Below are positions 46,018-57,500 of a stretch of 64,000 nucleotides of DNA, piece by piece; the stretch's first letter is position 1; each line of letters starts with the position of its first letter. This DNA comes from Pseudopithomyces maydicus. Taxonomy: Eukaryota > Ascomycota > Dothideomycetes > Pleosporales > Didymosphaeriaceae. The notes beneath the pieces were generated by a model. That model did no database searches, was not told the DNA's origin, and was given only the letters and a program-made list of their open reading frames with translations. The stretch lies in NCBI GenBank assembly GCA_026873275.1, contig JANTUC010000003.1, positions 1,178,001-1,242,000 of the forward strand, read 5' to 3'. A program made the position numbers and the translations under genes.

Positions 46018-47346
46018 CGAGTAGGTAGTGTTTGGGACCAGTGATGTACGTGTTCTTCAAAACGTGATACGTTTGTCTCGTACCTCAACACGCTGTGGTT
46101 TTTTCTGTTTACTGGGCGATGCTCAAGTTGATATAGTATTGCAGCGAATCTGACAAGCCACTGTTGTGCAGGGAGAAATAGTAATAAGCAAGCAACTTAT
46201 ACGACTGGTCGCGCCGCCCTTGAGTTGCCATATATGGGACATGCCGAGTCAAGTATGGGGCAAAGGGCGGTTTCTTTTTGATTCTCATTCATGAATAGAA
46301 CACTGAAGTTGTTTGGACCATGGTGCGGTCGGAGCGCTTTGAGTCACACAATGGATGCCTTCGGGCTAGGCCAAGATGACCAGTCATACTCCAACGACTC
46401 CAACGCTGGCATTGCTGGGTAATTATATAGGATAATGTAAACAACGTTGAAGCCTTGCTCACCTGTCTTGGGCTGGTCACTCGAATAAACGGTAATAAGC
46501 TTCTAGATAGATTGCTCTCCACATGAATGTTGTCCTACCTCTGTGAAATAGAGTCGATTCAAACGCCATGTCGTAAACACATGGACTCTGTATCCCAAGG
46601 GACTTCCAACATGTATACTGAAACCCTGAATTACTGCGGATGGATATACCTATGGAAGATAGCGCTTGGGCAATACCTACATATGTAGGTATATGTACCG
46701 TTTGGAGAGTCAGAACGGCCCAGGGATTCAGAATTCACGATCAGGATCACAAGTTCAAAACAATACGAGGTTTAAAGTACATATGGTGCTCAGAAGTCTT
46801 GGAGTTTCGAACCTTAGGACCTCACTTGGGCATCTACAAGAGTTCCTTGGCAAGTAGAGGGCACCTGGCACCTGGGTACCTAGGTATCCTGTCAATCACG
46901 TGAACTACGTCATCCCGAGGTCCAGCAGAGGTCGGACCGAAATGACGCCTTCAGGGTCCTTCACTGCATTGCGACGAACCGCTACCAGTGCTTGAACGCT
47001 ACCTATATACATACTGCTTGACCACTGCCCTGCATAATACGGTTACATGTATTGTGGCTCAAGGAGAAAGGCTACAAAATGGTAGTTTTGATCTGTCGCC
47101 TAATGCCTTTCCAAGCCATTTGGCTAGTTTTCCAAGTTTTGATGGGTCGCTCGCACAGGGCAACAGCTGAGACGCAACTTGCCTCGCGTTGTCCAAGGCC
47201 AACGCACGCAATGGCATCATTCTGGGAGGGGTAGTGATGGGCCTATAAGGCCGTTGGCCCCTTGCAAATAGTTCCTTCAAGCAGCTTTCTTCGAACACTT
47301 CTTGAATACCCCAAATTCTCATTCCCGGCGAAGCACACTTCACACT
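46018..47346. promoter_or_regulatory. Divergent intergenic region, P1-like / small conserved gene
   Basis: 1.3 kb with no gene. Short repeats are present near 46670-46695 (TACATATGTAGGTATATG, palindromic) and 46860-46890 (GCACCTGG, then GTACCTAGGTA). Confidence 0.4.
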
Positions 47347-47854
47347 ATGGCTACCGAAGAGACTGTACAGCTCAATGAGCTCCACGCCCCACAACAGGCA
47401 TCAATTGACGCCTTCGACTCGATTCTTGGGTCTCTAAAGGAAGAACTCGTCAAGCTGCGGCGCGACCACGACAGTAAACGCAACGCTCCAACTTCTTGCT
47501 ACATGACTAATGTCTCGCATAGAACACGAGCCAGAGTACTTCCGTGCTGTGAAAGACCTATCCGATGACGATTTGTCAACTTTCTCCTCTTCCGACCTTG
47601 AGGGCGTACGAGTCGCTGTCTCGGCATATGGCCTGCACTTGTTCGCCAAGGTTAAAATCCCTGCGCTCGACAACGCATACATCCACGTGCGCATCTTTGG
47701 ATCCGCCAAGGATGGTACCGATGGTAGCAGCGCAGATGAGAGAGAATACAAGCTACACAGCATTCACACTGAAGAGGTAATCAAGGAAGATGACGACAGA
47801 GTGTACAGGGCGATATTTGGCAAGAACGACGAACTGGAGTGGTTTGATACGTAA
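47347..47854 (+). CDS. Small conserved-looking protein, unknown function
   Basis: Exons 47347-47473 and 47523-47854 (49-nt intron, GTAAAC..CATAG with CTAAT branch) give 152 residues. The N-terminal third is a predicted amphipathic helix (ASIDAFDSILGSLKEELVKL). The rest is mixed, with VRVAVSAYGLHLFAKVKIPAL, then NAYIHVRIFGSAKDG, and ends VYRAIFGKNDELEWFDT. It has no signal peptide, membrane segment or nucleotide-binding motif. I do not recognise the family. The correct phase across a good intron and strong codon periodicity make it a real gene. Confidence 0.7.
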
Positions 47855-48951
47855 TTAAGATACCCAATCAGAAACCTAGGCAGATGAGGACCTTTTGTCC
47901 GAGGAAAGATAGTTTTCTTATTCTCATACGAATTTGCCTGTTGTTGACACGTACAACGGAGATAATTGGTCCATCAGTGTTCCTTCAAAAGATTCGATTC
48001 AGATTTGATATTCCTTACGTGCTATGAATACCGGATTGCTAAGAGCTATGAGGGCCCAATGTGAAAAGAAGGAGCCACTTTTGCTGTACTCTCGTTCTGG
48101 ACTTAATGGCCTTACTGGCTGCGAATAATATTCACTATTTTAAATGTTCCATCCCAATGATATTGCTAAGAAGCTCTTAAAGTCTCGGAAAGCTGGAGAC
48201 TCTTTCTGTACATGATAGCATAAAGATATTAGTCATTCAATGTCACGTTTGAAGTTTGGCCACTTTATCTGTACCTTTGTCTCGTGAACAACCAGCTTTG
48301 CGAAGTGTTGGGCGCTTGTTATTTACCTTCCAAATATCCTTACAGAACTCGAAGAGGAGGTTCAAAATTATCGATCAAGTAGAAGGAAAGAACTGAGTGA
48401 CATACCTACCAGGGTAGATTACAGCACTTCCCGTTCAATGACCGTATGGGATGTTGCATGTCCAAAGAGAGATAGCTGTGCAGTGAACTGGGTGTACGAT
48501 ATAACGGAACCCCTCTCATATCGGTATGACAATTTCTGCCTATACCAACGTATCTCGTACGTGTTGTATGGTGGTAAGTGGTATCGAAAAGAGGTGGTAG
48601 GGTGTGGTAATAGCAATGATCGAGGCCATGATTCACTAGACATAAATTGATTTTTTTAGGGTAGAAGAAAAAATATGTACTATATACCGTCCGTACATAA
48701 TTGGGTTGGGTACACAGTGGATGTTCAGTTCCGGTATTAACCATCCCGAGGCAACTCATACATGGGAAATGACGCCAGATTTCGAGATTTTAGCTAGAGC
48801 CGTGGCGTCTCAGTCCAGTTCAACACTGCAAAGTTCTGAGTAGAAAAGGCTACTCGAAATGAACTTGAATATCTCTGCGTTTATCTTTCCAAATTTTGAC
48901 TGCCCAGCGTACCCAGATATAGGGAGGATCAAGAGTCACCTCCATACCGAC
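47855..48951. other. Convergent intergenic region, AT-richer, no gene seen
   Basis: 1.1 kb between two unrecognised genes. Only short random frames are present. Confidence 0.4.
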
Positions 48952-50095
48952 CTAGGAGCGTTTATTTGTGAAGGCTTTGCCAATATCTGCGGTACGATTA
49001 ATCTCATGCACTATAAATAGAGTCTGGGGCCAACATACTTGCCAAGAAAGCACCTTCGTCGTCTGAATCATGGTCATCACCAAGATCAGGTATAGTCCCA
49101 GGAAACTCGAGGGACATCGGTCTCGAATGCTGTTCGCCTTCTTGATTGTTTCTTTGATTCCAGTGGGAAACTGTAGCAAATGATCCAATACGCTCACTGA
49201 GCTTGACACGCTTGTGCTCGAACAAAGTGTCAGGTGACGAACTGCTGCTGTCTAAGAAAGGTCTAACCTTGCGTTTTGGAGTCGCAAAGGTATTCGAGAC
49301 GGATGTCCTCGTTGAAAGCGAAGCAGGGATGTGAAGATCATCTCCTGCTAAGTAGCTAACTATTTTTGAAGACTGCTTTGCTTCAGTCTCCGTCTCGCCT
49401 TCGACAGTTTTCGATGGTATGGTGAGCTCGGAGGTCTGCCATCTGTCTAGGATCGATGGTGGTGGTGGTGGGTACTTCGGTGGAGATGATCGCAATCCAG
49501 AGACTATCTCTAAACGAGTGGTGTCCAAAGGTGTATCGGGAGTCGACTCTTTTGCATATGCAAGCCCCGCATCTTCGACTTCTCTAGTAGCCCACTCAGC
49601 TTCTACCTCGAGCTCAGACTTTGTCTTGTTGTGTGGTCGGAGTGGTTTGTATTCAGATTTTTCTGGTTCGCCCGTGAAAGCATACCACTTCTTTCCACGC
49701 AATTTGCCCTTCGCGATCTCAAGCGCCTCGCTATCCGCCCAAGCGGGTCGTCCACGGTTCGATCTTCCTGTTTTGATGTTGCCCTGGTGATCAAAGTCGA
49801 ACGGCCAGTATGTATTCAACTCCTTGGCTGTGTACTGCTGGGACTTATAGACAGCATAGGCTGAAGCGTCGTCAAGATACACGTGGCGGGGTAGCTCTTC
49901 TCCGCTGTTACGCATTATAGGCTGCGGTATATCCCCATGAAAGATCTTCCACGTCGGGTGGCCTCGAAGAATGTTCTTGGTTCGCTCGACAACATGCAGC
50001 GTACTGTCTCCATCGCCATCTCCTGGCCGCCAGACAACACGCATGCGCTTGCCATCGGAGATCATATCAGGGACAGAGGATTTAGAGCCAGACAT
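48952..50095 (-). CDS. Hydrophilic protein, unknown function
   Basis: Exon 1 is 50095-49039 and exon 2 is 48986-48952 (52-nt intron, GTATGT..CGCAG). The splice changes the end to GAFLANIGKAFTNKRS and gives 363 residues. Without splicing an accidental frame would end shortly after. The N-terminal 130 residues look folded (VVWRPGDGDGDSTLHVVERTK, HPTWKIFHGDIPQPIM, ELNTYWPFDFDHQGNIK). The remainder is disordered, with a Pro run (SPPKYPPPPPSILDRW), a basic Ser run (PKRKVRPFLDSSSSS) and a final acidic DDHDSDDEG. There is no membrane segment. A nuclear or regulatory protein is possible, but no domain is recognised. Confidence 0.7.
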
Positions 50096-50874
50096 TGCAT
50101 TTACAACTGAAGTCGGCTACTACTACCAGTCTGTTCATAGGCTCTGTTGTGTCCGATATAAAGACGGCTTAAGCATCAGCAGACACGAACAGGGAAATTT
50201 GGAATGAGAATGAGCGTGGACCCGCATTACCTTTTGAAAACAGAGTGCTAGGGATGGGGGAAGTCGAAGAGAGGAGGCGTGGTAGAGATAGACTCTAGCT
50301 GTCAAACGAAAGTTGTGTATGATATTACTCAGCTGAGTTTGGGGTGGTCGAAGCGGGCGTGTTGCGAGCCAGGTAGACAAAGTGATAGAAGTAAAGTCGC
50401 CACGGCTACAGTACACTAGGTGCCACATGGTTTTACACGTGGATCAGTCGAGCCGGTAGGTTGATTCTGGATGCAAGACGTCGGAGTCACGACATGTTTA
50501 CTGTCAAAGGTAAACCCGATGTACATATGCATGTGCGGTTGGCCTGTATCATGTGCACGCCACTCGATGGGATTGCGTCGACAGAAACAGATAGCTGGTG
50601 TTGCAAGCAGAGAAGACATACGCACAAGCAACAGCAGATATGCCCCAGACCAATGTCGAACGGCAGTCTCGGTGCGTCTCGGCCATACAGGTTCGGTTGA
50701 TGTCACGATGCTGGGTCTGGCCAATCATGCAAGGTGGATGTAATCAGTGGCGCCAAGACTTCAGCAACCGAACATCTTCGAGCTTCACGCCGCCGCCACA
50801 ACCGCGACGACAACGCACGCCAACGCGCCCACGGAGCCTCAATTGCACGAGCACAGCTCGCTATTGCGCCCACG
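50096..50874. promoter_or_regulatory. Divergent promoter region, unknown gene / complex I 51 kDa
   Basis: 779 bp between opposed start codons. The last 110 bp are CG- and AC-rich leader-like sequence. No gene is seen. Confidence 0.4.
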
Positions 50875-52486
50875 ATGCTCGCCCGTCACGCTCCTGCCGC
50901 GCAGACACTGAGCGCCGTCACTCACCGAGCCCTCCCTGCAGCATCTGCAGCTACACGCCTTTCGGCCGCCGCCACCCCGTCGCAACCTCAGCGGAGAACC
51001 CTCGCTACGGTGAACGATGCCCCGAAGCGCACATATGGAGGCTTGAAGGACCAGGACCGCATCTTCCAGAACCTCTACGGCCACCATGGTGCGGACCTGA
51101 AGAGCGCCATGAAATACGGAGACTGGCACAAGACAAAGGAGATCATACTCAAGGGCCACGACTGGGTGCGTAGATGCAAAGGACGCAGGGAGCTGGGCTG
51201 ACTGTGAGCAGATCATTTCTGAGATCAAGGCGTCGGGTCTGCGAGGCCGAGGTGGTGCTGGCTTCCCTCGGGATTGAAATGGGTACGGACGGCAACAAGC
51301 CATTGGTACCTAATGCTGACCATCGCAGTCGTTCATGAACACCAAGGGCTGGGAGAACGATACAAAGCCCCGTTATCTCGTTGTCAATGCCGATGAGGGA
51401 GAGCCCGGAACCTGCAAGGACCGTGAGATCATGCGCAAGGACCCGCACAAGCTCATCGAGGGCTGCCTCGTCGCCGGGCGTGCTATGAACGCCACCGCCG
51501 CATACATCTACATCAGAGGAGAGTTCTACCACGAGGCTACCGTACTGCAGCGTGCCATCCAAGAGGCATACCAGGCTGGCCTGATCGGCAAGAACGCCTG
51601 TGGCTCTGGCTATGATTTCGACGTCTTCATCCATCGAGGAATGGGCGCATATGTGTGTGGTGAGGAGACCTCGCTCATTGAATCCCTGGAGGGTAAGCCC
51701 GGAAAGCCGCGTCTCAAGCCTCCGTTCCCTGCTGCCGTCGGTCTTTTCGGATGCCCCTCCACCGTCGCCAATGTCGAGACCATCGCTGTGGCGCCCACCA
51801 TTTGCCGACGCGGAGGAAACTGGTTCGCAGGTTTCGGCCGCGAGCGTAATCAGGGCACCAAGCTCTTCTGTATCTCCGGCCACGTGAACAACCCATGCAC
51901 CGTCGAGGAGGAGATGTCCATTCCTCTCCGTGAACTCATTGACAAGCACTGTGGCGGTGTCAAGGGCGGTTGGGACAACCTCTTGGCCGTCATTCCTGGA
52001 GGATCATCCACGCCCATCTTGCCCAAGAGCATCTGCGATGATGTACTCATGGATTTTGATGCCCTCAAGGACGCCCAGTCTGGTCTGGGAACTGCTGCCG
52101 TTATTGTCATGGACAAATCCACCGATGTCGTCCGCGCCATCCAGCGTCTCTCCAAGTTCTACCACCACGAGTCTTGCGGCCAATGCACACCCTGCCGTGA
52201 GGGCTCAAAGTGGACGCACCAGATCATGGACAGGTTCTACAAGGGACAGGCCCGGGAGCGTGAGATCGACATGTTGCAGGAATTGACCAAGCAAGTCGAG
52301 GGCCACACCATCTGCGCTCTTGGCGAGGCCTTTGCCTGGCCGCTACAGGGTCTCATCAGGCATTTCAGGCCTGAGTTGGAGGCGAGGATCAAGGATTACG
52401 GAGCCAAGAACGGCGGCACGGCACGTGCTGGTGGATGGGCGCACGATGCAGACAAGAAGGGCCAGCTCATTTCGCCAGGCCAATAG
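50875..52486 (+). CDS. nuo-51: NADH:ubiquinone oxidoreductase 51 kDa subunit (NDUFV1) (one apparent frameshift)
   Basis: The FMN- and NADH-binding subunit of complex I, first electron acceptor of the respiratory chain, in the matrix arm. Exons are 50875-51165, 51212-51282 and 51329-52486 (two 46-nt introns with CTGAC branches). A one-base loss at C3 51265-51267 in the tiny exon 2 turns GFPSGLKW out of frame. With it restored exon 2 is 24 codons and the protein has 506 residues. An Ala/Arg-rich presequence ends near RRTLATVN. Motifs are GLRGRGGAGFPSG, VVNADEGEPGTCKDRE, the FMN/NADH region GAYVCGEETSLIESLEGKPGKPRLKPP split by no intron, and the cluster ligands in ESCGQCTPCREG plus the later Cys of HTICALGEAFAWP (N3 4Fe-4S). 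Confidence 0.97.
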
Positions 52487-52767
52487 AGTGAGGGCCAAGA
52501 CTTTGTACAATGAGTGTTTCTTTTGTTTTCGTTGGTTGGCGATCTGCTCACTGAATTGTGCATAGTGTTCTCAGTGCAATTGATTGTGAAATTCCATCAT
52601 CGTATTCTTGTTGACTTGGACTGGTATCTTGAGACGAAAGTATAGGAAAGCCTCGCTCTGACTAGCCAGCAATGAACCCAAATGACTTCCCTGGCGCCGC
52701 TTAACGCCAAACTTGCATGCAACGAAAGAACTATAAAAAAAGATAGCTATGCGGAATCGTCATGTCC

Positions 52768-53487
52768 TCAACCCAAACAGATGTTGATAAACTCCTCCCT
52801 ACTGATTGCCCCATCTCCGTTCATATCGAATTCGTCAATCATGGCCTGGAGCTCCTCGTGCTGCAACCCCTCCCCCAACTCCTTGGCCACTCTTTCCAAA
52901 TCCTGCAATGTTATGCTCCCCTTTCCATCGCCATCAAACAGATCAAAGGCTCTGTTGATCTCGTCCTGTGGATCCCTCCCGACGATTTTCTGCGCCATGA
53001 CGGCCTGGAATGCCTGGAAGCTCAGCAACCACCGTGGTGGGCCCGCAAACTTGCCCACCGGCTGCTTCTGCTTGCTACCGCCCGCCTGCTGCTGCCCAGG
53101 CGCCTGGACCCCGCTCGTCTGTAGTATTCCGAGAATCTCCTGCTTGGGCTCGTCGAAGCCTAGGGCCTTCATCGCGACCTTGAGCTCATGGTAGTCGATG
53201 TAACCGTCCTTGTCGAGATCAAAGAGGTTGAATGCTTCTTGTATCTCTTCGCGTTGTTCCTCCGAGAGAGATTCCAAAGCCGAGGCGGCGGAGGAAGAGG
53301 CGGCGGCAGCTTGCTCGCGGGCGCGGCGCTGGGCATCGAGACGCTCGGCCTCGCGTGTCTGCGCGTTTTTGGTCGAGGGCGCGAAGGCGGGGTTCGTGTA
53401 GGGTTGCTGGAGCGGAGGTTGTCCGGCACGGGGGTTTATCCCGCCAGCATGGCCGAAGCGCGGTTGATTGGAGGAGGATGTTGCCAT
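52768..53487 (-). CDS. CDC31: Centrin-type EF-hand protein Cdc31
   Basis: Calcium-binding centrin of the spindle pole body, also linked to nuclear pore and mRNA export complexes in yeast. Intact, 239 residues. I chose the ATG at 53487 because it is preceded by a CT-repeat leader. A Gln/Ala-rich N-terminal extension of about 80 residues precedes four EF-hand positions. The first loop is canonical (DLDKDGYIDYHE). The second is degenerate and replaced by a Gln/Gly-rich insertion and LLSFQAFQAVMAQ. The third is DGDGKGSITLQD, ending in Asp rather than Glu. The fourth is canonical (DMNGDGAISREE). This insertion between hands 1 and 3 is common in filamentous ascomycete Cdc31. It is convergent with the complex I gene, 281 bp apart. 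Confidence 0.93.
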   Translation of the reverse strand: MATSSSNQPRFGHAGGINPRAGQPPLQQPYTNPAFAPSTKNAQTREAERLDAQRRAREQAAAASSSAASALESLSEEQREEIQEAFNLFDLDKDGYIDYHELKVAMKALGFDEPKQEILGILQTSGVQAPGQQQAGGSKQKQPVGKFAGPPRWLLSFQAFQAVMAQKIVGRDPQDEINRAFDLFDGDGKGSITLQDLERVAKELGEGLQHEELQAMIDEFDMNGDGAISREEFINICLG

Positions 53488-53508
53488 GTAGAGAGAGAGA
53501 GAGAGATG
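53488..53508 (-). promoter_or_regulatory. CT-repeat 5' leader of CDC31
   Basis: On the coding strand a run of CT dinucleotides lies directly before the start codon. Pyrimidine-rich leaders are common just upstream of fungal start codons. Confidence 0.6.
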
Positions 53509-53970
53509 TTTGTTCTGCGGGAGGGAAAGATGGTGGGTAAACGTGGGTAGGCGTAGGCGAAGGGGTCGCTGGCGAGGTTTGGAATGCGTATCCAAGCAGC
53601 TATCTGAGAGCGTGCGTGCGGACTTGGAGAGGCTTGAGCTCGCGCACTGGAATTGCGGCGAATACGGCGATTTCTTTGTTTTGGCGGATTTGGGTATGCG
53701 ACGGCCGCGGGACAGGACCACCACGACGCGAACGCGTCCTAGGTGAAAGTGAGCTAGCGTGGTCGGCTGGCGCGCTAGCACCGTTAAGGCAGCGGGACAT
53801 CAGGACGTCATGCTATGGCGCTTGATACTGGAGCGTGGGTTAGGACCATCTATTTGTCTTTCGCAGGGAGAAGCTTTTGGCGAGAGGACACGGCCAGAGC
53901 GGTCTTCCAAGTGCAAAAGCGTACCAGGATGGTAGACTGCGGGGCTGAGCAGCCTCAGTCTCTCAGGCAG

Positions 53971-54014
53971 CAACAGGTAGCAACAGGTAGCAGCAGGTAG
54001 CAGCAGGTAGCAAC
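53971..54014. repeat. 10-bp tandem repeat, unit CARCAGGTAG x4.4
   Basis: Two copies of CAACAGGTAG, two of CAGCAGGTAG and a partial CAAC, in exact 10-bp register, about one helical turn each. Confidence 0.95.
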
Positions 54015-54521
54015 TGGGGAAAGACAGCCTGCTGCGACTCAGCCCGAGCAGCGACAGCCAGCTTGTGTGCTATTTGCCAATTGTCTCTTCGCTTTGTCCG
54101 GGTGCCCCTCCAACAGCATGTCTTGCCGCGATTCCACCTCCACGTGACCACCTGATGCAGGCTTGGCGCGCCTAGCCCAGCCCCCAGAAGAGGAGCTGTC
54201 CGTCCCTCACCCCGGCGCCTGTCTCTCTTGCACATTTTCAACCGTCGCCTCTTCCATGACGGCCCTTTCCCTATTTAATCTGCTTGCTCTCTGAGCCGCT
54301 CCACTCTCTCGCTCCGACTGCACGCGCGAAATCCACGACGATTGTTCGGCTTCGGCTTGGCGCGTTTTCTGCCAGCTAAAGCGGCCTCTCGCATTCTTGA
54401 CCTCGCATCACCTATTCCCACATCTTGCCCGCGCGCGCACCCTCGACGCCACACTCGCCTGCCGCGCCCGCACATCACTGCGATCCGATAATCCACGCGC
54501 ACCTATTTCCGACAGCCCAAC

Positions 54522-57500
54522 ATGTCGTTTGGGTCTGGCGGAGGCTTTGGGGGCTTCGGCTCCAACAATAATACGTCGACCTTTGGTGGCTTCGGGTCGA
54601 ACAACAACAACAACAGCAATAGCAATAGTGCAGGTAAGCACCCTCTTTTCTCTTTCCACCAGGCTCCGCGCGCCCTCGGGAACCGTGCCAACCACGGTCC
54701 GATTGGCGAGCGTCGCGCCGCGCAGCTTGAACATGTCTAATTTGCCCTCCGCGTCTTCAGGCTTCGGCTCCAACACGAACACCGGTGGTAGCATCTTCGG
54801 TGGCTCCAATAACAATACCGGCGGGGGCATGTTCGGTAGCACCAACAACACGAGCTCTCCATTCGGAAGCGGAGGTACGTCGAAGATTTTGCGCATCGCA
54901 TTCGCGTCCTCGTTTGGACTCTGGTTGTTCTTAGCGGGAATACACGCTCGAAATACTTTTGTGCATGCACAGCGGCCTCTGCTGTTGTTACATCTGATTA
55001 CTCATTGGTGTCTCGTGTCTGGTTGTAGTGTGCGCGTGTACGAACAAATTGCTAACTTAATCACGCAGGTGGCTTTGGCACCAACAACACCGCGACCGCC
55101 TTCGGCTCGAAACCATTCGGCAGCTCGGCAACCGGCGGAGGATTGTTTGGCGGTGGCGGCACATCGAACCCCACGTTCGGAGGAGGCTTTGGGTCAACCA
55201 ACAATAACACTACGACATCTGCATTCGGCTCAAGCAACACAGGTGGCGGCATTTTTGGTCAGAACAAGACCGCTGGCTTTGGGTCTAACACTACTAGCAC
55301 TGCCGGTGGCTTATTCGGTGGAGCCAGCACGACCGGCGGTTTCGGCGCCAGCAACAACGCCTCTGGTGGTTTCGGTTCATCAACAGCTGGGGGCTTTGGC
55401 GCAACCAACAACGCGAATAATGGAACCGCAAGCACGCCCTTCCAAGCCTTCACCGAGAAGGATGCCGGTGGACAGCAGCACTATCAGACCATCACCTTTC
55501 AACAGCCGTATACCAACTTCTCTTTAGAAGAACTTCGAGTGGCAGACTATGCCCAAGGGCGCAAATTCGGCAACAACAATGGCCAAGCAGGTGCTTTTGG
55601 GCAAAGTACAGGATTCGGTGGTTTTGGAAGCAACAACAATACCACTACCAGCTTCGGTGCGAATAACACGAACACTGGCGGTCTCTTCGGTAACCAGAAC
55701 AACAACACCGGCACAGGTTTCGGCTCGAACACCACTTCGACCTTTGGGAACAACAACAGTACCAACACCAATGGTGGGCTCTTCGGTCAGAACAAGCCTG
55801 CCGGCGGCCTGTTCGGTTCGACGACCAATACGACCCAGTCTGGTGCAACTGGCGGGCTATTCGGTGCCACCTCGAACACGAGCAATCCATTTGGCTCGAC
55901 AAACACGACTGCGAACAATGCTTTCGGTTCGTCGACAAATGCAGGTGGTCTTTTTGGACAGAACAATGCCACACAGAACAAGCCGGCCTTCGGGAACTTC
56001 GGTTCCAACAATACAACCACCACCACAAATACCTTTGGAAGTGGTACTAGCAACACAGGGGGCTTGTTCGGCCAGAACCAGACTTCCAGCACACCTGGTT
56101 TCGGAGCAAATGCGTCTACGAATAATACTGCAGGCGGTCTTTTTGGGAACAATAACTCTTCTAACCCTTCTGGTGGCCTCTTCGGCCAGAACCAGCAGAA
56201 TCAGAGCCAGCCAGCCAACAACCTATTCGGTGGTAGCCTAGGCCAAAACAATCAGAATCAGCAAAAACCAGGCCTATTCGGAAGCTCTACTACAAACACT
56301 GGGACTGGTTTATTTGGCAATAACAACAATACTACTAACACGGCTGGCGGACTTTTTGGTCAGAATCAGAACCAGAATAAGACTGGTCTTTTTGGAAATT
56401 CCGCGAACCCACCTGCTACCGGCGGCATTTTCGGCACCTCCTCTACCGCTAACACGTCAAATACTGGTGGTCTTTTTGGCGGCCTAGGCGGTCAGAACAA
56501 CAATCAGCAAACCGCAAGCACCGGTCTTTTTGGAAATTCAACCAATCAGCAGAAACCGGGGCTTTTTGGGGCATCTGCTACCACCAACACTAACTCTGGT
56601 GGTTTGTTTTCCGGTCTCAACCAGAGCAACAGCAACGCAGCTCCTCAGACGGGTTCTTTGTGGGGCGGCAATCAATCGCAACAGCAGTCTACTCAACAGC
56701 CCATGAACAACAGCTTGTTTGGCGCATCGGGGAATCTCAACACCTCCCTGAATACGAACCCATATGGGAATGATCCTCTGTTTGCAGGTCTCTCTACACC
56801 TCTACAGAGCCCTGGTCCGCTGGCAACCCCGCTGTCAACTGGTCAGAAGAACAAGAAGAATGCTATTCTTCCCCAGCACAAGCTGAACCCGTCTGCATCT
56901 ACTCGTCTTCTCACGCCTCAGGGCAAGCGAGCTGGAGGTTACGGATTCACCTACTCTACATATGGAACCCCTAACAGCGCTCAGCCTAGCCCGCTCGGTG
57001 GTAGCCTGTTCAGCGCTGGTAACCTTTCTCGGCACCTGGGCAAGAGCATATCGTCCAGCAACCTGCGCAACACGTACTCTGCCGATAACACGAGCGTTCT
57101 AGCACCAAATGCATTCTCGATGACCGCTCGTCCTCTCGGTAATGGCAGCCTAAAAAAGTTGAGCCTGAACCGCACCCTTAATCAACGACCCTCGCTATTC
57201 GAGGATTCGGGTCCGAAGCGCGTCAGTTTCGCTGCGGCTAGCTCGGACGCCTTGCCGAATGGCTCTGCCACGAATGGAGAGAGCTCACCAAGCAACGCTT
57301 TGATTGTTCGAAATGATGTAGAGAATGAATCCCCATCAGCTGTCAACGGAACGAGCAGCAATCAAGCTCCGGAAATGGAGCAGGTGAATGGTTTCGACTC
57401 CACATCCGTATCCGAGGGCCGACCCATCCAGTCTCGTACCTCTGCATCGCTGAACATTCAGAACGGTCAGACCATCGATCCTACCCCTGGCGGTTATTTC

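Larger units (their letters stand above)
53488..54521. promoter_or_regulatory. Divergent promoter region CDC31/NUP145 with 10-bp tandem repeat
   Basis: 1.0 kb between opposed start codons. It includes the repeat at 53971-54014 and a CT-rich stretch before NUP145. No gene is seen. Confidence 0.45.
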
